Shown here piece by piece: positions 51,802 to 61,035 of a stretch of 64,000 nt of DNA. A model generated the notes under the pieces. That model had not been told where the DNA came from. It was given only the letters and a program-made list of their open reading frames with translations, and made no database searches. Source of the DNA: RGIG3002 sp964449325 (lineage in GTDB: Bacteria > Bacillota > Clostridia > Lachnospirales > Lachnospiraceae); NCBI GenBank assembly GCA_964449325.1, contig CAYUYJ010000001.1, positions 186,001 to 250,000 on the forward strand, read 5' to 3'. A program made the translations under genes and the position numbers. Every line of letters starts with the position of its first letter. Within the stretch, counting starts at the first letter, position 1.

Positions 51802-53181
51802 CTACTCCATGAGAAGAATATCGTCTTTTAAAAAACCGGATATCATTCCGCTCAGCATACGGTTCGACAGATTCTCCTCTTCTTTTTTTGCCACTTTAAT
51901 ATACTCGGCAGTATGACCAATCTGATACACTTCCCCGTCTATTTCCTTTTGTTCTTCAAAAAGAACTTCCGCAGTGCATCCTATTATTTTTTTACGATAT
52001 TCTTTTGACTGTTCTCGTTCCATAGCAAGCAGCCGATTGCTTCGCTCCTGCTTCACCTCATCCGGCACCTGATTTTCCATGGTTGCGGCGGGTGTGCCCT
52101 GTCTCTTGGAATATTTAAATATGTGCATCTCATAGAACGAAACTTTCTCTAAGTACCTGACCGTTTCTTCAAATTCCTCTTCCGTTTCTCCCGGAAAGCC
52201 CACAATCACATCGGTTGTAATTGCCGGTCTGTCATATACACGGCGCAAAAGCTCAACTTTTTCATAGTATTCCCCCGCGCTGTAATGTCTATTCATTCGT
52301 TTCAAAGTGGCATCTGCACCACTTTGCAGTGACAAATGAAAATGAGGACAGATTTTTTCCATTTTACTGATTTTTTCGGCAAACTCTTCCGTAATAACTC
52401 TTGGCTCTAAAGAACCTAACCGTATCCTTTTTAAGCCTTCGATTTTATGAATTTCTGTTATCAGTTCCAAAAGCTTTGACTTTCCGGTATACTTAGGCAT
52501 TCCGCCCAAAGCCGTTTCTCCCGAAAAATCAATGCCGTAAGAGCTTATATGAATACCGGTCAATACAATTTCCTGATAACCGTTTGTCACAATTCCTTTA
52601 ATTTCCGCAAGAATATCCTCCGGTTTACGGCTTCTTACCCTTCCCCTTGCATAAGGGATAATGCAATAGGAACAAAACTGATTGCAGCCATCTTGAATTT
52701 TAATATAGGCGCGGGTATGTTCTGCTGTTTTCGTCAGGGTCAGTGCCTCATATTCTGCCGTATGATTAATGTCTATAATGCTCGTATCATGCAACGTCTT
52801 ATCCTGTTTCTTCGTTTCTCTTTCGTTCTCTTCCCGCTCCGCCAGATAGGCTTCCAATATCGGAATCAAATCCTTTTTTTTGTTATTTCCGATACATAAA
52901 TCAATTCCTTCATCCTTCAGTATATTCTCTTTCCCGGTCTGCACATAGCAGCCTGCCGCAACGATAACCGCATCAGGATTTCTTTTTTTGGCCTGATGAA
53001 GCATTTGCCTGCTCTTTCTGTCCGCTATATTGGTTACCGTACAAGTATTCACAATATAAATATCAGCCTGTTCATCAAATGATACAATTTTGTAACCCTT
53101 TTCTTGTAACATTTGTTGCATAACGTCCATTTCATAGGCATTTACTTTACATCCAAGATTGTGTAATGCTACACTTTTCAT
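51802..53181 (-). CDS. mtaB: tRNA (N6-threonylcarbamoyladenosine(37)-C2)-methylthiotransferase MtaB
   Basis: Radical SAM enzyme that converts t6A37 to ms2t6A in tRNAs. N-terminal methylthiotransferase domain with three cluster cysteines (NLGCKVNAYE, VNTCTVTN, VAAGCYVQ). Radical SAM triad in QDGCNQFCSYCIIPYARGRVRSR, then a TRAM domain at the end (AEVLFEEQKEIDGEVYQIGHTAEYIKV). Length 459. GAGG precedes the ATG. Divergent from the HPr-like gene across 101 bases. Confidence 0.97.
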   Translation of the reverse strand: MKSVALHNLGCKVNAYEMDVMQQMLQEKGYKIVSFDEQADIYIVNTCTVTNIADRKSRQMLHQAKKRNPDAVIVAAGCYVQTGKENILKDEGIDLCIGNNKKKDLIPILEAYLAEREENERETKKQDKTLHDTSIIDINHTAEYEALTLTKTAEHTRAYIKIQDGCNQFCSYCIIPYARGRVRSRKPEDILAEIKGIVTNGYQEIVLTGIHISSYGIDFSGETALGGMPKYTGKSKLLELITEIHKIEGLKRIRLGSLEPRVITEEFAEKISKMEKICPHFHLSLQSGADATLKRMNRHYSAGEYYEKVELLRRVYDRPAITTDVIVGFPGETEEEFEETVRYLEKVSFYEMHIFKYSKRQGTPAATMENQVPDEVKQERSNRLLAMEREQSKEYRKKIIGCTAEVLFEEQKEIDGEVYQIGHTAEYIKVAKKEEENLSNRMLSGMISGFLKDDILLME

Positions 53182-53214
53182 ATTATTCCTCGCTAATTTT
53201 GTACTGTTTTGTCA

Positions 53215-53243
53215 TTGACTTTTACCCCTTCAACCTTTAGTAT
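53215..53243 (+). promoter_or_regulatory. Predicted promoter of the plus-strand HPr-like gene
   Basis: TTGACT, 17-base spacer, TAGTAT, 40 bases before the start codon. Confidence 0.5.
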
Positions 53244-53282
53244 AGAAACAGAAGGTATGAAAACATTAAGGAGGTAGTTCCA

Positions 53283-53513
53283 ATGAAAACAGTTCAGATT
53301 TCATTAAATTCTATTGATAAGGTAAAATCTTTCGTAAACGATATTACAAAATTCGATTATGATTTTGACTTAGTATCCGGAAGATACGTTATCGATGCAA
53401 AATCTATCATGGGTATTTTCAGCTTGGATTTGTCCAAACCAATTGATTTGAATATTCACGCAGAAGATAATACAGATGAGGTTTTAGCAGTACTTAAACC
53501 TTACATGATTTAG
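53283..53513 (+). CDS. HPr family-like protein lacking the active-site histidine
   Basis: 76 residues. The second half IDAKSIMGIFSLDLSKPIDLNIHAEDNTDEVLAVLKPYM follows HPr closely, with Ser41 in DAKSIMG at the place of Ser46. The first half IDKVKSFVNDITKFDYDFDLVSG has no GLHARP loop, so no phospho-His site. Such proteins are frequent in Clostridia. AAGGAGG, a near-perfect ribosome binding site, and a strong terminator point to high expression. A role in PTS regulation by binding, without phosphotransfer, is speculative. Unlike its neighbours it reads on the plus strand. Confidence 0.88.
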   Translation: MKTVQISLNSIDKVKSFVNDITKFDYDFDLVSGRYVIDAKSIMGIFSLDLSKPIDLNIHAEDNTDEVLAVLKPYMI

Positions 53514-53538
53514 TTCACGGTTATTAACGTAATGAAGA

Positions 53539-53568
53539 AAGAGGCTTTGAATCCGTTCAAAGCCTCTT
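53539..53568. terminator. Bidirectional terminator between HPr-like gene and thiI
   Basis: Perfect 11-bp stem GAGGCTTTGAA/TTCAAAGCCTC, loop TCCG, extended by flanking A/T pairs. Followed by TTGTTTTT on the plus strand and TTTC on the minus strand, so it is strongest for the HPr-like gene; thiI ends 5 bases beyond. Confidence 0.9.
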
Positions 53569-53572
53569 GTTT

Positions 53573-54760
53573 TTATTTATCGCATTGAACTATAATCAGC
53601 TCGTCCGTATCTAAAGCGGTCTTCACAAGCTCATCTATTTTTTCTTCCAGATTCTTTTCATGCTTTTTAATCATATTCAGATTCGGTTTCGTAACCGGAT
53701 GCTTTGCGACAAAAATAGTACAACAGTCCTCATAAGGCAGAATCGAGGTTTCATAGGTATTAATTTTCTCTGCCACCTCTACAATCTCCTGTTTATCAAA
53801 ACCGATTAACGGACGATACACCGGCATGTGGCACACTTCGTTCGTTGCCGCAAGTGAGTGCATAGTCTGGGAAGCGACTTGTCCGATACTCTCTCCCGTA
53901 ATCAAACCGAGACATTCCGTTTCCTCTGCAATGTGCTCCGCAATCTTCATCATCAGACGACGCATTATAATCGTCAGCTCTTCATGGGGACATTTTTCAT
54001 AAATATATAACTGGATGTCCGTAAAGTTAATTACATGCAGATAAATCGGTCCGGTATAACGGGACACCAGTTTTGCCAGATCCACTACCTTCTGTTTTGC
54101 CCGCTCAGAGGTATATGGGGGTGCGTGGAAATACACCGCATCAATTTTAACGCCCCGCTTTGCAATCATATAACCCGCAACCGGTGAATCGATTCCCCCT
54201 GATAAAAGTAACATTGCTTTTCCCGCCGTACCAATAGGCATGCCTCCCGGTCCGGGAATGATATCAGAATAAATATAAATTTTTTCCCGCACTTCAATAT
54301 TAAGTTCAATATCCGGCTTATGCACATCCACACTCATTTCCGGATAAGCATCCAGAATGACGCCACCCATTTCCCGATTGATTTCCATGGAATCCATCGG
54401 GTAATTTTTCCTTGCCCGTCTTGCCGCAACCTTGAAGGTTTTATTTTTGTCCGGATACACATCTGCAATGTATTTCACAACGGTGTCGCAAAGCTTTTCA
54501 AAGCCTTCATCCTCTACATAAACAACCGGACAGATTCCCGAAATACCAAAAACAGTTTTCAAATTGTCCACTGTTTCGTCAAAATCGAACTCCGTCAAAG
54601 CATCCACATAAATTCTGCCCTGTGTTTTATGAACCTTAAATTCACCTTCGCAGCGTTTTAAAGCATACTTAATCTGCTGCACAAGGGCATCTTCAAACAA
54701 ATAGCGGTTTTTTCCTTTTACACCGATTTCGGCATATTTAATTAAAAAAGCTGTAAACAT
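53573..54760 (-). CDS. thiI: tRNA 4-thiouridylation protein ThiI (short form)
   Basis: Adenylates U8 of tRNA and inserts sulfur; may also serve thiamine. N-terminal ferredoxin-like/THUMP region, then PP-loop SGGIDSPVAGYMIAKRG and the Cys-bearing DCCTIFVAKHPVTKPN. At 395 residues it lacks the rhodanese domain of E. coli ThiI, so sulfur transfer should rely on the cysteine desulfurase encoded just upstream (nifS). GAGG precedes the ATG. Confidence 0.96.
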   Translation of the reverse strand: MFTAFLIKYAEIGVKGKNRYLFEDALVQQIKYALKRCEGEFKVHKTQGRIYVDALTEFDFDETVDNLKTVFGISGICPVVYVEDEGFEKLCDTVVKYIADVYPDKNKTFKVAARRARKNYPMDSMEINREMGGVILDAYPEMSVDVHKPDIELNIEVREKIYIYSDIIPGPGGMPIGTAGKAMLLLSGGIDSPVAGYMIAKRGVKIDAVYFHAPPYTSERAKQKVVDLAKLVSRYTGPIYLHVINFTDIQLYIYEKCPHEELTIIMRRLMMKIAEHIAEETECLGLITGESIGQVASQTMHSLAATNEVCHMPVYRPLIGFDKQEIVEVAEKINTYETSILPYEDCCTIFVAKHPVTKPNLNMIKKHEKNLEEKIDELVKTALDTDELIIVQCDK

Positions 54761-54808
54761 AGTTTCCTCATTTCTGTAAGTTCGTCATTTACTATTCTTA
54801 CGCTTACG

Positions 54809-54837
54809 GAAGGGCCGGGATAGTTCCCATGCCCTTC
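54809..54837 (-). other. Hairpin between nifS and thiI
   Basis: Immediately after the nifS stop: 7-bp stem GAAGGGC/GCCCTTC with an inner GGGA/TCCC pair and loop ACTA. No T-run follows, so it is more likely an mRNA-stability or processing hairpin between co-transcribed genes than a terminator. Confidence 0.6.
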
Positions 54838-55992
54838 TTAATGTCTCGTATACTTCCGTAACATCGGAATCACATCATACATCACTTTTACTGTATAGTC
54901 AATCTCTTCTTCCGTCGTAAACACCGAGAAACTGAATCTTATGGTAGAATCCAGTAAATCCTTCTCCACCCCGATTGCCTTCAAGGTTTCTGAAGTCTGG
55001 GGCTTATTGGAAGAACATGCACTTCCTGCCGAAACATAAATTCCTTTATCCTCCAAGGCATGAAGCATAACCTCACTCCGCACACCGCGTATGGAAACAC
55101 TGACAATATGAGGAGCGCTGTCTCTTCCCGTCAGCCCGTTTATCCAAATATCCGGTATTTGTTCTACACCTTTGATAAAATGATCTTTCAATCGGTAAAG
55201 TCTGTCAACCTCTTCTTCCAAATCCGTATATATCATTTCTACCGCCTTTGCAAGTCCGGCAATTCCCGGAACATTTTCAGTTCCCGAGCGCATTCCCTTC
55301 TGCTGTCCGCCGCCAAAAAGAATCGGCTTCATTTTAATTTTTTCATTGATATATAGAAATCCCACGCCTTTCGGTCCGTGGATTTTATGTCCGCTGACCG
55401 AGAGAAGATCAATATTCATCCTTTTCGGATAAATGCGGAATTTCCCGAAACCTTGTACCGCATCTACATGAAAAATAATTGCCGGGTTCATTCTCTTAAT
55501 ACATGCACCGGCTTCTTCGATAGGCTGCAAAGAGCCAATTTCATTATTGGTATGCATAATGGATACTAAAATCGTATCCTTTCTGATTGCCTTCTCCAAA
55601 TCACTTATCTGAATCCTTCCGTCTTGGTCCACCGGAAGGTACGTTACTTCAAAGCCCTGTTCCTCCAAATATTTCATCGTCTGCAAAATGGCCGGATGCT
55701 CAATCCTTGTAGTAATCAAATGACGACCTGCACGATAGTTTGCCATACAGCAGCCTATCAATGCAATATTATCCGACTCTGTTCCGCCGGATGTAAAAAG
55801 GATTTCTTTTTCATTCACCTTTAAATTTTTTGCAATTATCTCTTTTGCACTGCGAACATAATTTTCTGCCTGCATTCCTTTTAAATGCATGCTGGAGGGA
55901 TTTCCGTAATCCTCACACATTATTTTCTGCATCAGTTCTGCTGCATCTTTAAAACATTTGGTTGTAGCCGAATTATCCAAATATACTTCCAT
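54838..55992 (-). CDS. nifS: Cysteine desulfurase, NifS/IscS family
   Basis: PLP enzyme that takes sulfur from cysteine for tRNA thiolation and other uses. PLP Lys in LLSVSGHKIHGPKGVGFLYI, catalytic Cys in VSAGSACSSNKPQTS, N-terminal VYLDNSATTKCF. Length 384. Directly upstream of thiI, the natural sulfur acceptor. GGAG before the ATG. It may alternatively serve Fe-S cluster assembly, but no isc/suf genes are nearby. Confidence 0.95.
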   Translation of the reverse strand: MEVYLDNSATTKCFKDAAELMQKIMCEDYGNPSSMHLKGMQAENYVRSAKEIIAKNLKVNEKEILFTSGGTESDNIALIGCCMANYRAGRHLITTRIEHPAILQTMKYLEEQGFEVTYLPVDQDGRIQISDLEKAIRKDTILVSIMHTNNEIGSLQPIEEAGACIKRMNPAIIFHVDAVQGFGKFRIYPKRMNIDLLSVSGHKIHGPKGVGFLYINEKIKMKPILFGGGQQKGMRSGTENVPGIAGLAKAVEMIYTDLEEEVDRLYRLKDHFIKGVEQIPDIWINGLTGRDSAPHIVSVSIRGVRSEVMLHALEDKGIYVSAGSACSSNKPQTSETLKAIGVEKDLLDSTIRFSFSVFTTEEEIDYTVKVMYDVIPMLRKYTRH

Positions 55993-56079
55993 CTTTTTAA
56001 GATTCTCCTTTCAAAGCCGGAGACTTTTGGTATCTAATCTTCCTTTTCCTGCTTCTCTTTCTTATAGTATATTATATGA

Positions 56080-56820
56080 CTATTTTTCCAAATGGTACAT
56101 AATCCACGAAAGAACCGTAAAGCCTGCTGTTTCTGTTCTCAGAATTCGCTTTCCCAGCGTAATCGGCCGGATTCCGCAGACCTGCGCCTCTTCAATTTCG
56201 CTTTCCTCAAAGCCGCCCTCCGGTCCGATAAACACCGCAATCCTCTGCCCGGGTGTAATTCCGTCAATTATGGTCTTTGTTGCCTGCATTCCTTCCGCAA
56301 GTTCATAAGGAATCAGACGAACCTCCATATCTTTCGCATAGGTGATTGCCTCTTTGAAGGTCATCACGTTTGTTACTTCGGGAATGACACCTCTTTTGCT
56401 CTGCTTTGCCGCTGCTTCTGAGATTCCCTGCCACCTTGTCACCTTAGCTTTCGCCTTCTTCTCATCCAACTTAACAACCGAACGTTTCGTGGCTACCGGA
56501 ATAATTTCAAAAGCCCCAAGCTCTACCGCCTTCTGAATAATTAATTCCATTTTATCCGCTTTCGGAAGTCCTTGGAATAAATATACCTTGGATGGAAGCT
56601 CTACACCATCCTCTTTTATAAAACGTAAATGACAGTGTATTTCCTCTTCATCGATTCCTACAATTTCACATCGGTACTCCCTACCGTCCTCGCCATTGCT
56701 CACTGCAAGTTCTTCTCCGATTTTCATACGAAGCACGTTTTTGATATGATTCACATCACTGCCCGTAATCGTGATATCTTTCCCTTGAATCTGTTCCGGT
56801 TTTACAAAAAATTGATACAT
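56080..56820 (-). CDS. rsmE: 16S rRNA (uracil1498-N3)-methyltransferase
   Basis: SPOUT-fold methyltransferase with a PUA-like N-terminus. Blocks: ITGSDVNHIKNVLRMKIGEEL, VYLFQGLPKADKMELIIQKAVELG, the knot motif IAVFIGPEGGFEESEIEEAQVCG and ITLGKRILRTETAGFTVLSWI. Length 246. GAGG before the ATG. It follows prmA by 20 bases, an order conserved in Firmicutes next to dnaJ. Confidence 0.97.
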   Translation of the reverse strand: MYQFFVKPEQIQGKDITITGSDVNHIKNVLRMKIGEELAVSNGEDGREYRCEIVGIDEEEIHCHLRFIKEDGVELPSKVYLFQGLPKADKMELIIQKAVELGAFEIIPVATKRSVVKLDEKKAKAKVTRWQGISEAAAKQSKRGVIPEVTNVMTFKEAITYAKDMEVRLIPYELAEGMQATKTIIDGITPGQRIAVFIGPEGGFEESEIEEAQVCGIRPITLGKRILRTETAGFTVLSWIMYHLEK

Positions 56821-56840
56821 ATCGCCTCATCTGTTTTTTA

Positions 56841-57836
56841 TCATTTTAGAGAATCTTTTTGCGCTGTGACACTGACCCATTCACCCTGATAGGTAACCTC
56901 CAGCACCGTAAGTCCTGCTGCTTTTACTGCCTCAACAACAGTCTGTTCTTTGTCATCAATAATGCCCGATGTAATGTAAATTCCACCCGGTTTTAACTGA
57001 TTTACAATCACCGGAGTAAGAGGCACAAGCACATCTGCCAGGATATTGGCAACTACGATATCATAACATCCATAGCCCACCTGATCCTGTACTGCTTTAT
57101 CGGTAATAATATTTCCAATCATCACGTCAAACTGTTCTTCACGAATACCGTTGGCTTCCATATTTTCTTTTGTTGCCTCAATGGCACAAGGATCCAAATC
57201 GGTTCCTACCGCATGCTTAATTCCATACATCAAAGAAATAATCGCAAGAATGCCGCTTCCGGTTCCTACATCCAGAAGCTCCGTTTCCGGCGTAATGTAC
57301 TTTTTTAACTGGCGGATACAAAGCTGGGTTGTTTCATGCATCCCTGTTCCGAATGCGGTTCCCGGATCAATATGAAGGATTTTCTTATCCTTGTCTTCCT
57401 CCTTCACCTCTTCCCATGAAGGAATCACAAGCAAATCATCAATGGTAAACTGGTGAAAATATTGTTTCCAGTTGTTAATCCAGTCAATATCCTCTGTTTC
57501 ATCCACGGTGATACTTCCCTCACCGATATCCATAAAGGAACGGATATCGGAAAGTTCTTCCTCTACCCGTGCCATAATTTCTTCTTTTGCCGTCACTTCT
57601 CCGTTTAACAGAAGTTCTCCGTTTTCATTTTCCTCCACAAAGAAGCTTAAATACGCGATACCGTCATCATCCGGACAATCCGGAAGGATATCTACAAACA
57701 TCTGCTCCTTTTCCATCGCTGTCAGTGGCACCTTATCTTCAATTTGTGCCCCTTCCAGCCCGATGTCATATAAAGAGCTGATAATAATATCTTCTGCATC
57801 CGTTATCGTTTTAATTCTGAATTTTGTCCACTTCAT
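56841..57836 (-). CDS. prmA: Ribosomal protein L11 methyltransferase
   Basis: Methylates L11 in the ribosome. SAM-binding HIDPGTAFGTGMHETTQLCI and LLDVGTGSGILAIISLMYG, VVANILADVLVPLTPVI. Length 331. The last residues (VSVTAQKDSLK) end near rsmE; GGAAGG precedes the ATG, 6 bases from telA's stop. Confidence 0.97.
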   Translation of the reverse strand: MKWTKFRIKTITDAEDIIISSLYDIGLEGAQIEDKVPLTAMEKEQMFVDILPDCPDDDGIAYLSFFVEENENGELLLNGEVTAKEEIMARVEEELSDIRSFMDIGEGSITVDETEDIDWINNWKQYFHQFTIDDLLVIPSWEEVKEEDKDKKILHIDPGTAFGTGMHETTQLCIRQLKKYITPETELLDVGTGSGILAIISLMYGIKHAVGTDLDPCAIEATKENMEANGIREEQFDVMIGNIITDKAVQDQVGYGCYDIVVANILADVLVPLTPVIVNQLKPGGIYITSGIIDDKEQTVVEAVKAAGLTVLEVTYQGEWVSVTAQKDSLK

Positions 57837-57842
57837 TTAGGC

Positions 57843-58982
57843 TTACCTTCCGCTCATTTCCAGCAGTTTCTGTTTTAACTCTTCTTCCATATGCTGCATT
57901 TCAATTTCGGCGGTTCTTCTCTTCTCTCTTCCTTCTGCCTGAATTTTCATTACTTCATCCAAGGTAGAAATTAAGGTTGCGTTGGTATTTTTCAGGGTTT
58001 CCATATCCACAATTCCCCGCTCGGACTCTTTTGCACTTTCTACTGCTGCTGTCTTCAAAACTGCGGCATTTCTCTTCAAAAGTTCATTGGTCATATCCGA
58101 TACTTCCCGCTGTGCTTTTGCTGCCTGCTCTGCATGAGTAACGCCGAGAGCAAGTACCATCTGGCTCTTCCAGAGAGGAATGGTATTTACAACGGTAGAC
58201 TGAATTTTTTCCACCATCATGGTATCGCTGCTCTGTACCAGACGAATCTGGGGTGCCGTCTGAATGGAAACCATTCTTGTCAGTTCCAAATCATGAAGCT
58301 TTTTCTCAAATCTGTCACAAAGGGATTCCAAATCTTTTGCAGCCTGTGCATCCTCCGGCAATCCGCTCACTCTTGCCTTTTCAACCAAGGCTGCCAGTTC
58401 TACTTCTCTTGACTCCTTCAGTTTTTTCTTTCCTGCAAGAATGTACATAGACAATTCTTTGAAATAAGATAAATTTAAATCATACATTTTGTCCAGTACG
58501 GCAATATCCTTTAAAAGCTGCACCTGATGCTGCTCCAATGCCTGACAGATTGTTGTTATATTGGTTTCCGCCTTAGAATATTTTACTTTTAATGCCTCTA
58601 CTTTATTAGCAGTCTTTTTAAAAATACCAAGGAAGCCTTTCTGTTCCTCGTCAAAATCTTTTAATTCGGCAACTACACCGGAAAGCATTTCACCAATTTC
58701 GCCCAAATCTTTTGTCTTAACATTCTCCAATGCATCACCCGAAAAATCTGCCATCTTTTTCTGTGTTCCCACACCATACTGTAAAATTGCGTTGGAATTA
58801 TGTAAATCAATCTGTTTGCTGAATTCATCTACCATCTTTTTTTCTTCTTCTGTCAGAATGGAATCATCCAACTGTTCACTTAATTCCTGTTTCGGCTCTG
58901 CTGCCGGAACCTGTTTTTCCTCAAATACCTCACCGAACACTAATGTCGGCACACTTGTTTCTTTTACATCTACTTCGCTCAT
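57843..58982 (-). CDS. telA: TelA-like toxic anion resistance protein
   Basis: 379 residues, mostly helical, from the TelA/KlaA (PF05816) family, linked to tellurite resistance and cell-envelope stress with no known mechanism. Typical segments: IDLHNSNAILQYGVGTQKKMADFSGDALENVKTKDLGEIGEML, ELSMYILAGKKKL, SSDTMMVEKIQSTVVNTIPLWKSQMVLALGVTHAEQAAKAQREV. A companion gene of the 5-bromo-4-chloroindolyl phosphate hydrolysis family lies upstream; this pair is common in Firmicutes. Confidence 0.95.
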   Translation of the reverse strand: MSEVDVKETSVPTLVFGEVFEEKQVPAAEPKQELSEQLDDSILTEEEKKMVDEFSKQIDLHNSNAILQYGVGTQKKMADFSGDALENVKTKDLGEIGEMLSGVVAELKDFDEEQKGFLGIFKKTANKVEALKVKYSKAETNITTICQALEQHQVQLLKDIAVLDKMYDLNLSYFKELSMYILAGKKKLKESREVELAALVEKARVSGLPEDAQAAKDLESLCDRFEKKLHDLELTRMVSIQTAPQIRLVQSSDTMMVEKIQSTVVNTIPLWKSQMVLALGVTHAEQAAKAQREVSDMTNELLKRNAAVLKTAAVESAKESERGIVDMETLKNTNATLISTLDEVMKIQAEGREKRRTAEIEMQHMEEELKQKLLEMSGR

Positions 58983-58994
58983 TTTCGTCCTCCC

Positions 58995-60314
58995 CTACTC
59001 TGTTTTTTCAAAATCATCTTTTAAATATCCATCCTGCTTAAGCATCGTATTCAATACAGAAATATCCGACTGTATATCCCATGCCTTATCTCTGAAAAGT
59101 TCATCCAGGAACTTCTCAAACGCAGCGTTTATTGTATCAATGGTAGCTTCAATTTCTTTCTTTGTCTCGGAAATATTTTTCACTTCTACGGTCTGTTTAT
59201 CCAAATCCCTATAAGTCTCTAAAAGCTTCTGCGTGGTAGGCAGATAATAGCTTAACATCTTCTGAAGCTCCGGCGCCTGCTCCGGCTCTTTCTCCACCTG
59301 CGCAAAAATACGGGTAACAAGCAGTTCCAGTTTATCCAGCTTTTCAGACATACTCTCTCCCGGAATTTCATCATTGCAAAGCCGTATCATTCGGATATAG
59401 TCTCTGCCTTCGTCTAATACCGCTAAGACTTTCTCATTCCGCTGTGTCGTTTCCTCGGAAGTTTGTGCCTGTGATTGTACCGTTTCGGACAACTTTGTTT
59501 CTTCATATTGCTTTTGTGTTATACAATACTGCTCATAAACTTCATCACTGGCAATAAAGCAATCTTCTCCTTTATCGAGATGTGCCTGCAAAAACATGCC
59601 TTTCTGCATCATTCTCTTTAAATCTTTACGGATGAACCGCTCGCTTCGTCCTGTCTTTGCCGCCATATCTTCAATGGAACAATACAGCTTATCCTTGACC
59701 ATCGTCACATAATGCCGAAAGCGGGTCGCCCTGCCTCGCAGATTTGCTCCCCGAATGCCGGCACCCAGACCTGCCAGCCCCAAGACAGCAAAACCAACTG
59801 CCTTACCGATTGTATCGACAGCACCGATAACACCTCCGCCTAAAACGAATACATTAAGCATTGTATACAAAAGTTTAATTCCCATAAAACCGGCCAGTCC
59901 AAACCCTCCAAGCATGAGAAAAACTCCCGAAACAGCTCCCTTAGGGTGTTTGACAAACAGCTTCGGACTGGGTCTTAAATTCGGTTTCCCATAATAAACG
60001 TTCGTTCCATATCGTGCCCATTTCTGATGTTTTGCATTTTCTTCGGTGTTCTGCAACCGGTCTGCTCTGTCCCCCGGTACTCCATTCTGACAGGTCTGAT
60101 TCGGCGTCTTCTGCACGGTCTGCTGGATACTCTCCTTGGCCCCGTTCATTACATCATTAAATGCTCCGTTCAGGCTTTTTCCCACGTCATTTACTGCCTG
60201 ACTTACGGTATTGCTAATTGTTTTACTGAGTTCGGAAAAGTTATTGGAGTCGATTGCGGTCTGTACCTGTCTCCTAATATCCTCACCCATCTGTTCCCAT
60301 TCATTCTTGTTCAT
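58995..60314 (-). CDS. xpaC: XpaC-like (5-bromo-4-chloroindolyl phosphate hydrolysis family) protein
   Basis: 439 residues: a charged N-terminus, two transmembrane segments near residues 130-195 (GAVSGVFLMLGGFGLAGFMGIKLLY, VFVLGGGVIGAVDTIGKAVGFAVLGLAGLG), then a cytosolic part with a winged-helix-like IEDMAAKTGRSERFIRKDLKRMMQKGMF and a coiled-coil. The family name derives from an X-phosphate phenotype; true function unknown. It lies 12 bases ahead of telA, and the pair is likely one operon from the promoter below. Confidence 0.85.
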   Translation of the reverse strand: MNKNEWEQMGEDIRRQVQTAIDSNNFSELSKTISNTVSQAVNDVGKSLNGAFNDVMNGAKESIQQTVQKTPNQTCQNGVPGDRADRLQNTEENAKHQKWARYGTNVYYGKPNLRPSPKLFVKHPKGAVSGVFLMLGGFGLAGFMGIKLLYTMLNVFVLGGGVIGAVDTIGKAVGFAVLGLAGLGAGIRGANLRGRATRFRHYVTMVKDKLYCSIEDMAAKTGRSERFIRKDLKRMMQKGMFLQAHLDKGEDCFIASDEVYEQYCITQKQYEETKLSETVQSQAQTSEETTQRNEKVLAVLDEGRDYIRMIRLCNDEIPGESMSEKLDKLELLVTRIFAQVEKEPEQAPELQKMLSYYLPTTQKLLETYRDLDKQTVEVKNISETKKEIEATIDTINAAFEKFLDELFRDKAWDIQSDISVLNTMLKQDGYLKDDFEKTE

Positions 60315-60403
60315 ATAATAATCATATTCCTCTTATTAACCTACAAATAACATCTAAAAGTTTATCCTATAAAACCCTTATCTGCCTTGTCTCTCTTCTC
60401 ATG

Positions 60404-60432
60404 ATTATAAGGGAAGTTTTTACAAAATACAA
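60404..60432 (-). promoter_or_regulatory. Promoter of the xpaC-telA-prmA-rsmE run
   Basis: TTGTAT, 17-base spacer, perfect TATAAT, about 90 bases before xpaC. Confidence 0.65.
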
Positions 60433-60484
60433 TACAATAACCTTTCTTTTTTCAAGAGTAATTCTATCTGAAAACAATACACCC

Positions 60485-60718
60485 CTATTCTTTCTTTTCC
60501 CACTCACGGCATACTTTATCACAATCATAATCCGGCGCATACGAAGCGGCTATTGCACAAATTTTCTCCACAATTTCCTGATTTTCCTCCAGTTCCACAA
60601 GCTCTATGTCATCCTCATCCAAAATGATACTCAAGATATCCCTGTGGGCTTCTTTCACCTTCATCACCGATAAGAAGAAAGCAAAATCACTGAGATTCGG
60701 TTCATAAGGTTCTTCCAT
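60485..60718 (-). CDS. Small acidic protein, function unknown
   Basis: 77 residues, mostly helical and strongly acidic in the middle (LDEDDIELVELEENQEIVEKI), with a C-terminal CDKVCREWEKK. Not recognised. The ATG at 60718 is the first available, as an upstream in-frame stop follows the preceding GGATGA; the ribosome binding site is weak. It has a long leader (about 200 bases) with a promoter and two hairpins, which is unusual for such a small gene. It sits between dnaKJ and xpaC-telA. Confidence 0.7.
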   Translation of the reverse strand: MEEPYEPNLSDFAFFLSVMKVKEAHRDILSIILDEDDIELVELEENQEIVEKICAIAASYAPDYDCDKVCREWEKKE

Positions 60719-61035
60719 CCATACTGCTTCTCTTGTTTCAACTTCTTTTTTTCATCCGGTTTCTTCCTTTCTGTTTTATGTGCAGAAAGAAAGTTCTTTC
60801 TCTCTGCCTAATTGTTATTTGGATTTTAAGCAAAGAGTTCATTTGACCGTTGCCGTTCCGGGGCAACTTTAGAATTTTAGATAATTTTAGAATCTACCCT
60901 GAATCATTGCTTGACTACATCGTAGCATATTCGTTGTTTGGTTTCAATCAAAAGCAGAATATGTTGTTCTGGTGTTTTGGAATGCACCCCTGCCGACATC
61001 ATTCGATATGTAAAGCCTTAAATGATTAATTAAAT
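60719..61035 (-). promoter_or_regulatory. Long leader with promoter and hairpins before the small acidic protein
   Basis: No gene is seen here. Contents on the minus strand: a promoter (60919-60947: TTGAAA, 17-base spacer, TACGAT), then a GTTGCC/GGCAAC hairpin (60849-60867), then a 12-bp hairpin (60782-60807, GCAGAGAGAAAG/CTTTCTTTCTGC, only a two-base loop if fully paired) and the ribosome binding site. No known riboswitch recognised. 60950-61035 shows nothing. Confidence 0.5.
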
